Assembly: GCA_021298815.1 (NCBI GenBank)
Contig: JAJTHE010000137.1
Coordinates: 1 to 52,340 of the forward strand
Reading direction: 5' to 3'
Length of the DNA: 52,340 nt
Origin: Betaproteobacteria bacterium
Lineage (GTDB): Bacteria; Pseudomonadota; Gammaproteobacteria; Burkholderiales; CAIKXV01
The translations under genes and the position numbers were made by a program. Each line of letters starts with the position of its first letter. Within the stretch, counting starts at the first letter, position 1. This document shows positions 25,980 through 33,056 of this stretch, one piece after another. The notes under the pieces were generated by a model, which searched no databases, was not told where the DNA came from, and worked only from the letters and a program-made list of their open reading frames with translations.

Positions 25980-27434
25980 ATGGCCGATGTCGACGAACCG
26001 CGCAGCGTGCAGGAATCCCTGCAGGAGATCATGGATCTCCTGCGGCGGCAGCGCGTGGTCGAGTCGCTGGCGCATCGCGAGGGGGAGGGGCGCGCTGGCG
26101 GCCTGACGGATCGCCAGCCTCTGGTCGATTCGCTGGTGCACAAGCAGAACGAGGCGGAGCTGCAGTCGCGCCTGGATGCGCTGCACCCGGCCGACGTCGC
26201 GCTGATCCTCGAGGCGCTGCCGCTCGACGATCGCCTGCGGGTCTGGCAGCTGGTCAAGGCGGACCGGGACGGCGAGATCCTGCTCGAGGTGTCGGACGCG
26301 GTCCGGGAAACGCTGATCGCGGACATGGACCGCGGCGAGCTGGTGGCCGCGACCGAGCAGCTCGACACCGACGAGATCGCCGACCTCGCGCCCGACCTGC
26401 CGGACGAGGTCATCGCCGACCTGTTCAAGTCGCTCTCGGCCGACGAGCGGGAGCAGCTGCGCGAGGCGCTGTCCTATCCCGAGGACAGCGTCGGCGGCCT
26501 GATGGACTTCGAGATGGTCACCATCCGCGAGGACGTGACGATCGAGGTCGTGCTGCGCTACCTGCGCCGCCTGGACGAACTCCCCAGCAACACCGACAAG
26601 CTGTTCGTGGTCGACCGCAAGGGGCTGCTGCGCGGCGTGCTGCCGCTGAAGAAGCTGCTGGTGAACGAGCCCGAGATCGAGGTCGCGACGCTGGTCGACC
26701 GCAACGTGGTGAGCTTCCATCCGGACGACGATGCGCGCGACGCGGCCACCGCGTTCGAACGCTACGACCTGATCTCCGCGCCGGTGGTCGACGACCAGGG
26801 CGAGGTGCTCGGCCGGCTCACCGTCGACGTGGTCGTCGACTTCATCCGCGAGGCGTCCGAGGCCGAGAAGCTCAAGGCGAGCGGCCTGCGCGAGGAAGAG
26901 GACATCTTCGCGCCGGTCTGGGACAGCCTGAAGAACCGCTGGACCTGGCTCGCGGTGAACCTGGTCACCGCGTTCATCGCCTCGCGCGTGATCGGCGCCT
27001 TCGAAGGCTCGATCGAGAAGCTGGTGGCGCTCGCGGCGCTGATGCCGATCGTCGCCGGCATCGGCGGCAATGCCGGCAACCAGACGATCACCATGATCGT
27101 GCGTGCGCTCGCGCTCGGGCAGATCAGCCGCGACAGTGCGCGCAAGCTGTTCATCAAGGAAATCACCATCGCGCTGATCAACGGCGTGGTCTGGGGCAGC
27201 ATCGTCGGCGGCGTGGTCTGGCTGTTCTACGGCAGCATCCCGCTGTCGGTCGTGATCATGGCCGCGATGACGCTGAACCTGCTGCTCGCGGCGCTGGCCG
27301 GCGTGCTGATCCCCCTCGGCCGCCGCTGGCTGCAGCGCGACCCGGCGATGGGCTCATCGGTGCTGATCACCGCGCTCACCGACAGCGGCGGCTTCTTCAT
27401 CTTCCTCGGACTGGCGACGCTGTTCCTGGTCTGA
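25980..27434 (+). CDS. mgtE: magnesium transporter MgtE
   Basis: A 484-residue Mg2+ channel. An N-terminal helical domain (residues about 30-135, with LHPADVALILEALPLDDRL) is followed by paired CBS domains (SVGGLMDFEMVTIREDVTI; YDLISAPVVDDQGEVLGRLT). A membrane domain of about five helices from residue 310 contains the conserved GIGGNAGNQT selectivity segment. The length is slightly above the usual 450. The ATG is 50 bp after the right end of the transposase element, so that repeat lies in its leader or promoter region. No Mg riboswitch (M-box) structure is recognised in the short leader. Confidence 0.95.
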   Translation: MADVDEPRSVQESLQEIMDLLRRQRVVESLAHREGEGRAGGLTDRQPLVDSLVHKQNEAELQSRLDALHPADVALILEALPLDDRLRVWQLVKADRDGEILLEVSDAVRETLIADMDRGELVAATEQLDTDEIADLAPDLPDEVIADLFKSLSADEREQLREALSYPEDSVGGLMDFEMVTIREDVTIEVVLRYLRRLDELPSNTDKLFVVDRKGLLRGVLPLKKLLVNEPEIEVATLVDRNVVSFHPDDDARDAATAFERYDLISAPVVDDQGEVLGRLTVDVVVDFIREASEAEKLKASGLREEEDIFAPVWDSLKNRWTWLAVNLVTAFIASRVIGAFEGSIEKLVALAALMPIVAGIGGNAGNQTITMIVRALALGQISRDSARKLFIKEITIALINGVVWGSIVGGVVWLFYGSIPLSVVIMAAMTLNLLLAALAGVLIPLGRRWLQRDPAMGSSVLITALTDSGGFFIFLGLATLFLV

Positions 27435-27548
27435 TGCTGGAATAAACGGGCCGCAGCGCCTGTTTGCCCCGTTGGACGAAGCCGGACGCCCCGCGTACGC
27501 TGGCCCTGCCGTCCACCCATCCACCTCGTTCGCCCGGAGCCGCACACG

Positions 27549-27992
27549 ATGACCCCAGCCGCCACCCAGACCCGCCTGCCTGCCCCGATCGCCTCGCCCG
27601 GCAGGCGCACCCTGCGCAGCCGTGCCGCGATGTTCGCCGCGGTCTCCATGCTTGCCGCCACCCTGGCCGGCTGCGCGGTGTTCGGCGGCGGTGCGCCCGC
27701 CAAGGTTGCCAACGGGGCACTGGTCGATTCGAAGGGCATGAGCCTTTACACCTTCGCCAAGGATGCCGACGGCAAGAGCGCCTGCGTCGCCGGTTGCGCG
27801 AAGAACTGGCCGCCGCTGATGGCATCGGCGTCCGACCGACCGGCTGGCGGCTACACGATCATCACGCGCGACGACGGCAGCCTGCAGTGGGCCTACAAGG
27901 GCAAGCCGCTGTACACCTGGATCAAGGACGTCAAGCCCGGCGACCGCACCGGCGACGGCTGGAACAAGGTGTGGAGCCTGGCCCGTCCCTGA
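27549..27992 (+). CDS. COG4315-type lipoprotein with YxFxxD repeats
   Basis: A 147-residue protein with a lipobox LAGC (Cys near residue 42) after a hydrophobic stretch; a Met at 27630 is a shorter-signal start option. The mature part has two copies of the family motif, LYTFAKD and LYTWIKD, a Cys pair (KSACVAGCAKNWPPL) and the GDRTGDGWNKVW end. The function of this family (PF03640) is unknown. It lies about 90 bp upstream of an ECF sigma factor and anti-sigma pair and is likely in the same regulon or operon. Confidence 0.85.
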   Translation: MTPAATQTRLPAPIASPGRRTLRSRAAMFAAVSMLAATLAGCAVFGGGAPAKVANGALVDSKGMSLYTFAKDADGKSACVAGCAKNWPPLMASASDRPAGGYTIITRDDGSLQWAYKGKPLYTWIKDVKPGDRTGDGWNKVWSLARP

Positions 27993-28085
27993 GCGCCCGG
28001 GTGCCTGGCTGCCCGGGCCGCTGCGTTCCCGCGCCCCCGGGTCCTGCCTGGCCGCCCGGCACCGTGCCGACCGCAGGAGCCGCGC

Positions 28086-28628
28086 GTGCACGAGCATGAC
28101 CTGATCGTCCTGCTGCCCCGGCTGCGCCGCTATGCGCGTGCGCTGGCCGGGGACGCCGGGCGTGCCGACGACCTGGTGCAGGACACGCTCGAGCGCGCCT
28201 GGGCGAAGTCGGCGCTGTTCCGTCCCGGCAGCGACCTGCGCGCCTGGCTGTTCACGCTGATGCACAACGTGCATGTGAACGGCGTGCGCCGGCGCTCGCC
28301 GCTCGACGCGGGCGGCGCCCGGCCGCCGGGGCAGGGGCCGGGCGGTGTCGAACGCGAAGACACGCTGGCAGCGCTGGCCGATCCGGCGGCAACGGCCGAA
28401 GGCGACGCCGCGGTCTCGGACATCGGCCGCGCGCTGGCGCAGCTGCCGGAAACGCAGCGCGTCGCGATCCTGCTGGTCGCGCTCGAGGACATGAGCTACC
28501 AGGACATCGCGTCCATCCAGCAGGTGCCGGTGGGCACCGTGATGTCGCGCCTCGCGCGCGGCCGCGAGCGGTTGCGGCAGCTGCTGGACGGCACGGGCGG
28601 TCCCGCATCGTTGAGGGTGGTGAAATGA
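28086..28628 (+). CDS. ECF-type RNA polymerase sigma factor
   Basis: A 180-residue sigma-70 family protein with region 2 (ARALAGDAGRADDLVQDTLE, AWLFTLMHNVHVN) and region 4 (LPETQRVAILLVALEDMSY, VPVGTVMSRLARGRERLRQL). There is no region 1 or 3, so it belongs to the extracytoplasmic function class. The GTG start at 28086 follows GCAGGAG. The stop overlaps the anti-sigma start (ATGA), as usual for such pairs. The triggering stress cannot be told; the upstream lipoprotein is a plausible target. Confidence 0.9.
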   Translation: MHEHDLIVLLPRLRRYARALAGDAGRADDLVQDTLERAWAKSALFRPGSDLRAWLFTLMHNVHVNGVRRRSPLDAGGARPPGQGPGGVEREDTLAALADPAATAEGDAAVSDIGRALAQLPETQRVAILLVALEDMSYQDIASIQQVPVGTVMSRLARGRERLRQLLDGTGGPASLRVVK

Positions 28629-29425
28629 ACGTGCCGGAGCTCCCGGAGGAAGTACTGCAGGCCCATGTCGACGGCCGGCTCGACCCGGCGCATGCCGAGG
28701 CCGTGGCGGCCGTGCTGGCCGCGCATCCGGATCTCGCCGCGCGCGTGGCAGCGTGGCGCCTGCAGAAGGCGTCCATCGCCGATGCCTATGCGTCGCTGGT
28801 GGACGAGCCGGTGCCGGCCCGCCTGGTCCAGGCCGCGTCGCGCCCGGCGGCCGCCGCGTCCACCGCTGCCCGGCTCTCTGCACTGCCCTGGCAGACCCGC
28901 TTCGCCCTGGCGGCGATGCTGGCCGGCGGCATCGCGATCGGCTGGGTGGTGCGCGGCGCACTGCCGACTGGCGGATCCGGTCCCGAAGCGGCTGTGGCAG
29001 CGCTGCCGCGCGATGCGGCGATCGCGCATGCCGTCTATTCGCCGGAGATCCGGCATCCGGTCGAAGTGGCGGCGAGCGAGCAGGACCACCTCGTCGGCTG
29101 GCTGTCCAAGCGCCTCGGCCGCAAGCTGGTCGTGCCCGATCTCGCCGCTGCCGGTTATGAACTGGTCGGTGGCCGCCTGCTGCCAGGCAACCAGGGCCCG
29201 GCTGCACAGTTCATGTATCAGGACGCGACCGGACGCCGGCTCACTCTGTATATCCGCGTCGAGCCCTCGGCTGCACCGGCCACCGCCTTCCGCTTCTCGG
29301 AGCAGGGTACCCTGCGCGTGTTCCACTGGATCGACGGCTCGCTCGGCTACGCCCTATCGGGCGAGTTCGACCGCGAAGAGTTGCTGTCGATCGCCACCCG
29401 GGTACACCGGCAGATCGCATCCTGA
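28625..29425 (+). CDS. transmembrane anti-sigma factor
   Basis: A 266-residue protein. The cytoplasmic part starts ELPEEVLQAHVDGRLDPAHA, the usual anti-sigma entry segment. A single membrane helix (FALAAMLAGGIAIGWVVRGA) lies near residues 96-117, and a periplasmic domain of about 145 residues follows. No HxxxCxxC zinc motif is present, so it is not a ZAS-type anti-sigma factor. It is coupled by ATGA overlap to the sigma factor it is presumed to hold at the membrane. Confidence 0.85.
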   Translation: MNVPELPEEVLQAHVDGRLDPAHAEAVAAVLAAHPDLAARVAAWRLQKASIADAYASLVDEPVPARLVQAASRPAAAASTAARLSALPWQTRFALAAMLAGGIAIGWVVRGALPTGGSGPEAAVAALPRDAAIAHAVYSPEIRHPVEVAASEQDHLVGWLSKRLGRKLVVPDLAAAGYELVGGRLLPGNQGPAAQFMYQDATGRRLTLYIRVEPSAAPATAFRFSEQGTLRVFHWIDGSLGYALSGEFDREELLSIATRVHRQIAS

Positions 29426-29519
29426 ATTGCCCGTCGGTTTCATCCCGTGGATGGGCCGTCAACCCGGGCGTCCCCCGTCGCCCCTTGATACCGATCAGGC
29501 TCGCAGCCCGCATGCGCCG

Positions 29520-29735
29520 CTACGCGCGGAATCTCCGAAACGCGCTGGCTGCAATCGCGACCAGCGCCAGGATCGCGATCGTGCCGAGGAGCCATACGGC
29601 AGCGGCAAAGCGCCATGAGAGTAAGGCTGCGACCAGAAGTGCGGCCACGGCGAGCGCCCGAGCCACGACCGTCCACGCCGACGCGCGTGGCACGTCGCTC
29701 GCCAATGCGTCGGGATGACGCGACGTCGCGGTCAT
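29520..29735 (-). CDS. small two-helix membrane protein, unknown function
   Basis: A 71-residue product starting MTATSRHPDALASD. Two hydrophobic helices (ALAVAALLVAALLSW; AAVWLLGTIAILALVAIAAS) are followed by a basic end (FRRFRA). Its ATG overlaps the stop of the DUF2846 lipoprotein gene (ATGA), which strongly supports real translation. I do not recognise a family. About 95 bp without a gene separate its stop from the convergent anti-sigma gene. Confidence 0.6.
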   Translation of the reverse strand: MTATSRHPDALASDVPRASAWTVVARALAVAALLVAALLSWRFAAAVWLLGTIAILALVAIAASAFRRFRA

Positions 29736-30160
29736 TCGGGAGAGTAGGCCAGGCCCGCCAGCGCCGCCTCGCCCGCCTCCGCGTTGACCAGGTCGAAATT
29801 GATCCGCCCCACGACAAGCCCGAACGAGATGTATGCACGCACGTAGCGCGTCTGCCCACCTTCCAGCGCGAAGGTGAGGCTGCGTTCGACCTCCGTCGAC
29901 GCGCTGACCCGGTGCTCGCCGGCTGGCAGGTCGACGAAGAAGAAGCCGTTGGCGCGCGAGGTCCCGACCGTCTTGCCGTTGATCGCGATCTGCGGTTGCA
30001 TCGCGGCTCCGAAACTGGAATCGCGGTAGATGAAGACTCGCCCGGTGTCCTTGCCGAGCGCAGGCATCTTCGACTTCATGTCGTTGAAGCTCGGCCCCGT
30101 GGCACAGCCCGTGGCCAAGATCGAGATGACGGCAATCAAGAACGCCCGCAGCCAGTTCAT
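29732..30160 (-). CDS. DUF2846-type lipoprotein
   Basis: A 142-residue lipoprotein. The signal AFLIAVISILATGC ends in a lipobox Cys at residue 19. The mature domain reads GRVFIYRDSSFGAAM, INGKTVGTSRANGFFFVDLP and AGEHRVSASTE, matching the DUF2846 beta-sandwich family of unknown role. AGGAG lies six to seven bases before the ATG complementing 30158-30160, so this start is preferred over a Met nine codons upstream. It is followed by a coupled small membrane protein. Base composition is visibly less GC-rich than the flanking housekeeping genes. Confidence 0.8.
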   Translation of the reverse strand: MNWLRAFLIAVISILATGCATGPSFNDMKSKMPALGKDTGRVFIYRDSSFGAAMQPQIAINGKTVGTSRANGFFFVDLPAGEHRVSASTEVERSLTFALEGGQTRYVRAYISFGLVVGRINFDLVNAEAGEAALAGLAYSPE

Positions 30161-30183
30161 CTGTTGCTCCTGTGATTGTTCGT

Positions 30184-30594
30184 TCAACGGAAACGCAATG
30201 GCAATGGGGCAGGCAGCGCCGAGTAGGCCCGCTCGCCAGGCAGGTAGAAGCCGACGAGGCGCTCGTCATTGATCACCAGATAGGCTTCGTGCGTGTTCGC
30301 GCCTGCAATCGAGAATACGCTGTCTTCCGAGCGGAATACCTCGCCCTGCGTCACCGTGCCGACCTGGCGCCAGCGAGAACCGGACAGGAGGGTCCTCTGG
30401 AAACCGGACGCAAGCTCGATGGTCGTGAGCGCGCCAATCTCGATGCGCCGGGCCGTGGCCGGATCTGCTTGCGAAAGCGTTGTCGGCATGCGTACGATTT
30501 CAGCCGCGCACCCCATGAGCGTCGCCGAAACCAGCAGTAGCGTGACCCAGCGCCCGACGCTTCCGACCGCCCCGAGCCCCCTACGGTAGATCAT
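30184..30594 (-). CDS. putative lipoprotein, unknown function
   Basis: A 136-residue product with signal WVTLLLVSATLMGC (lipobox Cys near residue 29) and a mature part with a small beta-rich pattern (GTVTQGEVFRSEDSVFSI, AYLVINDERLVGFYLPGE). The family is not recognised. The ATG preceding the signal is the complement of 30592-30594 and shares bases with the ATG of the divergent lipoprotein gene at 30593. An upstream Met would extend into that gene. It is 23 bp ahead of the DUF2846 gene on the same strand and likely cotranscribed. Confidence 0.65.
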   Translation of the reverse strand: MIYRRGLGAVGSVGRWVTLLLVSATLMGCAAEIVRMPTTLSQADPATARRIEIGALTTIELASGFQRTLLSGSRWRQVGTVTQGEVFRSEDSVFSIAGANTHEAYLVINDERLVGFYLPGERAYSALPAPLPLRFR

Positions 30595-31003
30595 GAAAGT
30601 CACTTTTCGTTCCCAAGTCCTGGCACGTCCGTCGACGGTCGGATCGGCCTTCGTACTCGTCCTTGTGATCATACTCTCGGGTTGTGCAACAGCGCCAGAC
30701 AGCATCGCTCCTGCGCACGTGGCACGGGAGCGGTACTCTGCCCTCGACTGTGATCAGTTGATCGCGGAGCGCAAGCGTGTCGAAGCATCGCTTGCCGACG
30801 CCCGCGTCGTGCAGGGCAGCGCGGCTGCGAACGACGTGGCGGCCGTGACCGTGGCGATCGCGCTGTTCCCCGTCGCGGTCCTCGCTCTCGGGGGTGACAC
30901 CGCGTTGGCTGGAGATGTCGCACGCCTGAGGGGGGAGCACGTCGCCATCAGCGATGTGATGAAAGCTAGCGGATGCGCGCCCGGGGATTCGCCGCGCGGC
31001 TGA
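30593..31003 (+). CDS. putative lipoprotein with a second hydrophobic segment
   Basis: A 136-residue product. The signal GSAFVLVLVIILSGC ends in a lipobox Cys near residue 31. The mature part has a CDQLIAERKRVEASLADARV helix, a hydrophobic stretch (AAVTVAIALFPVAVLALGG) and a DVARLRGEHVAISDVMKASG helix. This pattern is seen in many small uncharacterised proteobacterial lipoproteins. The start codon overlaps the opposite-strand lipoprotein start (CATG at 30592-30595), and no ribosome-binding site is visible. The 155 bp after its stop hold no gene. Confidence 0.65.
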   Translation: MKVTFRSQVLARPSTVGSAFVLVLVIILSGCATAPDSIAPAHVARERYSALDCDQLIAERKRVEASLADARVVQGSAAANDVAAVTVAIALFPVAVLALGGDTALAGDVARLRGEHVAISDVMKASGCAPGDSPRG

Positions 31004-31158
31004 CTGGTTTCACCTATGCGCACATGCGGACCTTCGTGGCCCCTTGGCGAGGTCGGCCATGGGACAGGCAATCCGCGTGGAATGGCCCTCGAGCGTGCCC
31101 GGTGGTATCCATCCCGTAGAATGGCGAATCAACCCCCGGCGCCCCCTGGAGACTCCCG

Positions 31159-32109
31159 ATGCTGATCAAGCGCCCAGACGACATCCGTCCGTCCGAGATT
31201 ACTCCCCGGTCGCTGTACGAAGACCGGCGCAGCTTCATGCTCGGCGCCGGTGCGCTGGCCCTGGCCGGCGGCGGCGTGCTGCCCGGTGCCGCCCATGCGC
31301 AGGCGCGCGAGAAGATCGCCGGACTGCGCCCCGCGCCGGCGGCCTACACGCTGAAGGAACCGCTCAACACCTACGAGCAGATCACGTCCTACGTGAACTT
31401 CTACGAGTTCGGCACCGACAAGTCCGATCCGCTGCGCAACTCGAAGAACTTCCGCACCCGGCCATGGACCGTCGTCGTCGAGGGCGAGGTGCGCAAGCCG
31501 CGCAGCTTCGGCATCGAGGAACTGCTCAAGCTCGCGCCGGTGGAGGAGCGCATCTACCGGCTGCGCTGCGTCGAGGCGTGGTCGATGGTCATACCGTGGG
31601 CCGGCTATTCGCTGTCCGAGCTGATCAAGCAGGTCGAGCCCACCGCCAACGCGAAGTTCATCGAGTTCCACACGCTGGCCGACCCGAAGCAGATGCCCGG
31701 CGTGAAGGATCCCGTCCTCCAGTGGCCGTATGTCGAGGGCCTGCGCATGGACGAGGCGATGAACCCGCTGTCGCTGCTCTGCCTCGGCCTCTACGGCGAA
31801 CTGCTGCCCAACCCGAACGGCGCGCCGGTGCGCCTGGTGGTGCCGTGGAAGTACGGCTTCAAGAGCGGCAAGTCGATCGTGCGCATCCGCTTCGTCGAGA
31901 ACATGCCGACCACCGCATGGATGCGTTCGGCGCCGAGCGAGTACGGGTTCTATTCGAACGTGAACCCGAAGGTCGACCATCCGCGCTGGAGCCAGGCGCG
32001 CGAGCGGCGCATCGGCGAGTTCTTCAAGCGTGAGACGCTGATGTTCAACGGCTATGCCGACCAGGTCGCATCGCTCTACACCGGCATGGACCTGCGCAAG
32101 AACTTCTGA
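31159..32109 (+). CDS. msrP: protein-methionine-sulfoxide reductase catalytic subunit (molybdopterin)
   Basis: A 316-residue periplasmic molybdoenzyme that repairs oxidised methionines. The twin-arginine signal [18 protein letters not shown] lies near residues 21-38. The molybdenum-ligand Cys is in LRCVEAW near residue 137. The segments [26 protein letters not shown] and [12 protein letters not shown] are typical of MsrP/YedY. The ATG follows CTGGAG. The usual partner gene msrQ (membrane heme b subunit) is not next to it in this window. It is followed by 290 bp without a gene. Confidence 0.93.
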   Translation: MLIKRPDDIRPSEITPRSLYEDRRSFMLGAGALALAGGGVLPGAAHAQAREKIAGLRPAPAAYTLKEPLNTYEQITSYVNFYEFGTDKSDPLRNSKNFRTRPWTVVVEGEVRKPRSFGIEELLKLAPVEERIYRLRCVEAWSMVIPWAGYSLSELIKQVEPTANAKFIEFHTLADPKQMPGVKDPVLQWPYVEGLRMDEAMNPLSLLCLGLYGELLPNPNGAPVRLVVPWKYGFKSGKSIVRIRFVENMPTTAWMRSAPSEYGFYSNVNPKVDHPRWSQARERRIGEFFKRETLMFNGYADQVASLYTGMDLRKNF

Positions 32110-32339
32110 CCGCCGCTCCCGCGCCGGGGGCGGGTATCGCACGCCACCGGCCGTTTCCCGCCGTCGCCCCGCGATCCGCCCCGTCCTAGTCTGGCGGCTG
32201 CGTTTGCGGGGATTGGCCTCGCGTTCGCCACCGGGGGTTTCGCCCTGGTGCCTCGCGCATTCCGCGCGAAAACCGTGGTGCCGCATCGATGCCGGTCGTT
32301 TCGCCCGGCGTGGTTGCGCGGCTGCGGTGTTCACCCCTC

Positions 32340-32357
32340 GGGGACGTCCACGTCCCC
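32340..32357. promoter_or_regulatory. 18-bp interrupted palindrome upstream of a small-gene pair
   Basis: GGGGACGT and ACGTCCCC flank CC, a perfect 8-bp inverted repeat ending 42 bp before the ATG at 32400. It is the only ordered element noticed in the 290-bp non-coding stretch 32110-32399 after msrP. An operator is possible; a stable RNA hairpin is unlikely with so short a loop. Confidence 0.3.
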
Positions 32358-32399
32358 GGCGGGGGATCCGTGCGTCCCCGATTCCTGTTCGGAGGACGC

Positions 32400-32663
32400 A
32401 TGGATCAGTGGTTCATGGAGTCGTATCTGCGGTGGCTGGGGCAGGCGAGTGACGCGGAGCTGATCGACCGGAAGGATGCGGTCGCGATCGCGTTGCTGCA
32501 GGCCGGCATCGACTGCGAGCTGAGCCGGGTGCTGTACGACCTGATCCTCGAGGAAGTCGATGCCCGCGAGCAGGTGGCGCGCATGCGCCGCGTGCGCCGC
32601 AAGCGGCCGGTGGCCAGGGTGAAGCCCTCGAAGGCGGCGGACGAAGTCGAAGGGGTCGGCTGA
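32400..32663 (+). CDS. small hypothetical protein
   Basis: An 87-residue protein starting MDQWFMESYLRWLGQASD. The first 55 residues are predicted amphipathic helices (AELIDRKDAVAIALLQAGID, LILEEVDAREQVARM) and the end is very basic (RRVRRKRPVARVK). GGAGG stands five bases before the ATG. The stop overlaps the start of the next gene by one base (TGATG), which supports both. No family is recognised. Confidence 0.6.
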   Translation: MDQWFMESYLRWLGQASDAELIDRKDAVAIALLQAGIDCELSRVLYDLILEEVDAREQVARMRRVRRKRPVARVKPSKAADEVEGVG

Positions 32664-32929
32664 TGGGCCGCCTCGACGACTGGCACCGGCGCTGGCGGGG
32701 CGATCGCTGGCTGCAGGATCGCTGGCGGTGGCGGCAGCTGAAGTTCCGGTGGTGGTTGTGGTGGGTGGGCAGGGTGCGTCATCGCCGTTGCATCCAGGCG
32801 TTGCGCGCGCTGGCCGGTGCGTCGTGGTGGTTGCTGGTCCGGCTGCTGCCGTGGCTGCTGGCCTGGCTGGCCGACCGCGATGCGGCCGGCAATCGTCCGC
32901 CCGCCCAGGATCCGCCGCGCGAGCGGTGA
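32663..32929 (+). CDS. small Trp/Arg-rich protein, unknown function
   Basis: An 88-residue product with 13 Trp and 19 Arg. The N-terminal half is a dense W/R stretch (WRWRQLKFRWWLWWVGR); then comes a hydrophobic helix with Trp (LAGASWWLLVRLLPWLLAWL) and a Pro-rich end. The composition suggests interfacial membrane or nucleic-acid contact. The start overlaps the stop of the previous gene, and a rho-independent terminator follows 55 bp after the stop. No homologue is recognised, and the odd composition leaves some doubt that it is a protein gene. Confidence 0.5.
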   Translation: MGRLDDWHRRWRGDRWLQDRWRWRQLKFRWWLWWVGRVRHRRCIQALRALAGASWWLLVRLLPWLLAWLADRDAAGNRPPAQDPPRER

Positions 32930-32984
32930 TTCCGCTGCAGGTGGCTCGATGAAACGCAACGGCAGTCCGTAGCAGTGCAGTACG

Positions 32985-33012
32985 GCCGGGGGATGCAAGT
33001 CCCCCGGCTTTT
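32985..33012 (+). terminator. rho-independent terminator
   Basis: GCCGGGGGA (32985-32993) and TCCCCCGGC (33000-33008) form a perfect 9-bp GC-rich stem with a 6-nt loop, followed by TTTT. It closes the small-gene pair at 32400-32929 and separates it from the GGDEF-EAL gene starting at 33057. Confidence 0.85.
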
Positions 33013-33056
33013 CCCACGTTGCCGTAACGCCGGCGGCTGGAGAGAATACGACCATC

